Of a stretch of 33,960 bases of DNA, positions 32,833 to 33,960 are shown one piece after another (positions within the stretch are counted from its first letter, which is position 1; each line of letters begins with the position of its first letter). This DNA is from Bacteroidales bacterium (GTDB taxonomy: Bacteria; Bacteroidota; Bacteroidia; Bacteroidales; UBA7960): NCBI GenBank assembly GCA_007129945.1, contig SKUN01000174.1, positions 1 to 33,960 on the forward strand, in the 5' to 3' direction. Both the position numbers and the translations under genes were made by a program. The notes beneath the pieces were generated by a model, which worked only from the letters and a program-made list of their open reading frames with translations, did not search any database and was not told where the DNA came from.

Positions 32833-33576
32833 TCAGAACGTTCCGGCAACATCATCATCGCTGATAGTTCCTCCTTCATCGTCATCGTTCATATTCTGGT
32901 CGTGATCTCCTTCGGAGAAAAAATTAACAAATCGTTCTGAAAAATCTTTGTCTTCCGACAGCAGTTTTTTGATGTCCTTTACTGCCTCACTTTTCTTCCC
33001 TTCAGAAAATGCCAGTTCAGCCCTGGCCATTTTTGCCAAAGTATGCCTGCCATCCAGCCGCAACACAATATTCAGGTACTCGACAGCTTTCTTGTTTTGC
33101 TTTTGCTGCATGGCCACCGCAGCCTTGCCAAACCAGGCACAGGCACAGGTTTTGTCAATATCGGAGGCACGTTCAAAACAAACCCCGGCATTGGTATAAT
33201 CCTCCAGCAGTAAATATGTGCCCCCCATATCGCACCAGGCCTCCCCGTTGCCAGGGTCCAGTTCTGCCACTCTTTTCAGATCTTTCAGGGTACGGTCATA
33301 AAGCTCATCCGCCCCGTATAGCAGCGCCCTGGTATGCAGGACTTCTGTATTCCCGGGGTCAGCTTTGAGCAATGCATTCAGGTCGGCCAGCGAACCTTCA
33401 TGGTCGCTGATCCGGAACAGCGCACAGGCTCTGCCGTACAAAGCCGCATTGTCATTGGGGTTTTCCTCAATAAAGGTCTGGAACATTTCCAGGGCAGCGT
33501 CAAAATCTTTCTTATAAAACCGCGCCCAGGCCATTTCCGGGGTCATCTTCTTTTTTTGTCTGGAGGCTTTGGCCAT
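32833..33576 (-). CDS. Tetratricopeptide repeat protein
   Basis: A 247-residue protein with no signal peptide, made of about six TPR units of 34 residues (~12-205), each with the W/Y-G-A-Y-P style spacing, for example ALYGRACALFRISDHEGSLAD and AWCDMGGTYLLLEDYTNAG. The C-terminus is acidic (MNDDDEGGTISDDD). TPR arrays mediate protein-protein contacts; the partner is unknown. It lies 103 bp upstream of the S9 peptidase gene, on the same strand, and has a promoter-like sequence before it. Confidence 0.88.
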   Translation of the reverse strand: MAKASRQKKKMTPEMAWARFYKKDFDAALEMFQTFIEENPNDNAALYGRACALFRISDHEGSLADLNALLKADPGNTEVLHTRALLYGADELYDRTLKDLKRVAELDPGNGEAWCDMGGTYLLLEDYTNAGVCFERASDIDKTCACAWFGKAAVAMQQKQNKKAVEYLNIVLRLDGRHTLAKMARAELAFSEGKKSEAVKDIKKLLSEDKDFSERFVNFFSEGDHDQNMNDDDEGGTISDDDVAGTF

Positions 33577-33603
33577 ATTCGGTCATCCGTTAATAATTCA
33601 TCC

Positions 33604-33634
33604 CAAATATACACGAATATTCAAATCAGACCAA
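33604..33634 (-). promoter_or_regulatory. Promoter of the TPR protein gene
   Basis: On the minus strand TTG (33634-33632), 20 bp, TATATTTG (33611-33604), close to the Bacteroidota consensus. It ends 27 bp before the ATG. Confidence 0.5.
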
Positions 33635-33661
33635 CCGCCCGGCACAGAACAATTATTATGG

Positions 33662-33669
33662 TAAATTTG
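33662..33669 (+). promoter_or_regulatory. -7 element upstream of the 2-oxoglutarate dehydrogenase gene
   Basis: TAAATTTG matches TAnnTTTG and would give a leader of about 136 nt before the ATG at 33812. The -33 box is not clear. A CATGGA/TCCATG inverted repeat lies in the leader near 33755-33772. Confidence 0.4.
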
Positions 33670-33811
33670 TATAGTATAGTAAGGAATTGTGACATCCGGA
33701 TGCAGAAAGAGGAATGATCCGGAACCGGAAATCCATTACCCGGGGCATTCAAGGTTCATGGAATCAGATCCATGGTGTCAACCATTTCAGGGACAAACAA
33801 ATAACGCAGCA

Positions 33812-33960
33812 ATGGACCAATTTTCTTTTATAGGCAATATGGACGGGGCACAGCTGGACGCCATGTACCGGCAGTACCTGGATGATCCGCAGCAGGTAGG
33901 CCCTGACTGGCGCCGTTTTTTTGACGGATACGAATTTGCCAGGACCCGTTATCCGGAAGA
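33812..33960 (+). CDS. sucA: 2-oxoglutarate dehydrogenase E1 component, N-terminal part (3' partial)
   Basis: Forty-nine codons are visible before the window ends. The start MDQFSFIGNMDGAQLDAMY continues into YLDDPQQVGPDWRRFFDGYEFA, the conserved N-terminal segment of thiamin-diphosphate 2-oxoglutarate dehydrogenase E1 (about 900 residues in full), which in other bacteria helps E1 bind the E2 core. The TCA-cycle role is assigned from this segment alone. Confidence 0.85.
   Translation, partial: MDQFSFIGNMDGAQLDAMYRQYLDDPQQVGPDWRRFFDGYEFARTRYPE

Overview
This window is from the chromosome of a member of the Bacteroidota, most likely the Bacteroidales/Marinilabiliales side of the phylum. Three things point there. 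It carries two genes tied to the type IX secretion system (the plug protein and PorT). It has a complete Na+-NQR operon. Its promoters repeatedly fit the Bacteroidota form TTTG-N19-TAnnTTTG, and most genes lack a Shine-Dalgarno sequence. The content is mainly housekeeping; I see no prophage, insertion sequence, CRISPR array, tRNA or rRNA.

Layout. 1-5.8 kb, plus strand: the 3' part of an M28 membrane peptidase, an SLC13/DASS permease with four RCK_C domains, and a D-cysteine desulfhydrase/ACC-deaminase family enzyme. 5.9-7.6 kb, minus: a secreted beta-lactamase-fold serine hydrolase. 7.7-9.8 kb, plus: rpsF-rpsR-rplI with a good terminator, then a SPOUT rRNA methyltransferase. 10.1 kb, plus: a 68-residue protein with one membrane helix and four cysteines, a candidate NqrM maturation factor. 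10.3-15.1 kb, minus: an MCE lipid-transport ABC system (MCE protein, PqiC-like lipoprotein, STAS-MlaE permease, MlaF ATPase) preceded by apbE. 15.07-15.45 kb: a gap filled with hairpin-forming repeats. 15.45-22.2 kb, minus: nqrABCDEF followed by a translationally coupled cation diffusion facilitator. 22.4-24.5 kb: T9SS plug protein, a ThiS-like protein and a small membrane protein. 24.6-29.1 kb, plus: aspartate aminotransferase, HldE/RfaE-type heptose kinase, pdxH, porT and a second SPOUT methyltransferase. 29.1-33.6 kb, minus: a sirtuin, an S9 peptidase and a TPR protein. The window ends in the first 49 codons of 2-oxoglutarate dehydrogenase E1.

How the genes fit together. NqrA-F forms the sodium-pumping NADH dehydrogenase. 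ApbE attaches FMN to NqrB and NqrC, and the four-cysteine protein may supply iron to the NqrD/NqrE site, so the whole pump and its maturation set may lie within 12 kb, interrupted by a metal exporter and an MCE system. Plug protein and PorT belong to the outer-membrane secretion machinery.

The most unusual signal is structural. Short, degenerate tandem arrays with different periods (18, 19, 22, 25, 26-27 bp) sit at gene ends, and in five cases the array includes or touches the stop codon of the preceding gene. Two further arrays lie inside genes (30 bp in the M28 peptidase, 18 bp in the SPOUT methyltransferase). This looks like local duplication at gene borders rather than dispersal of one repeat family.
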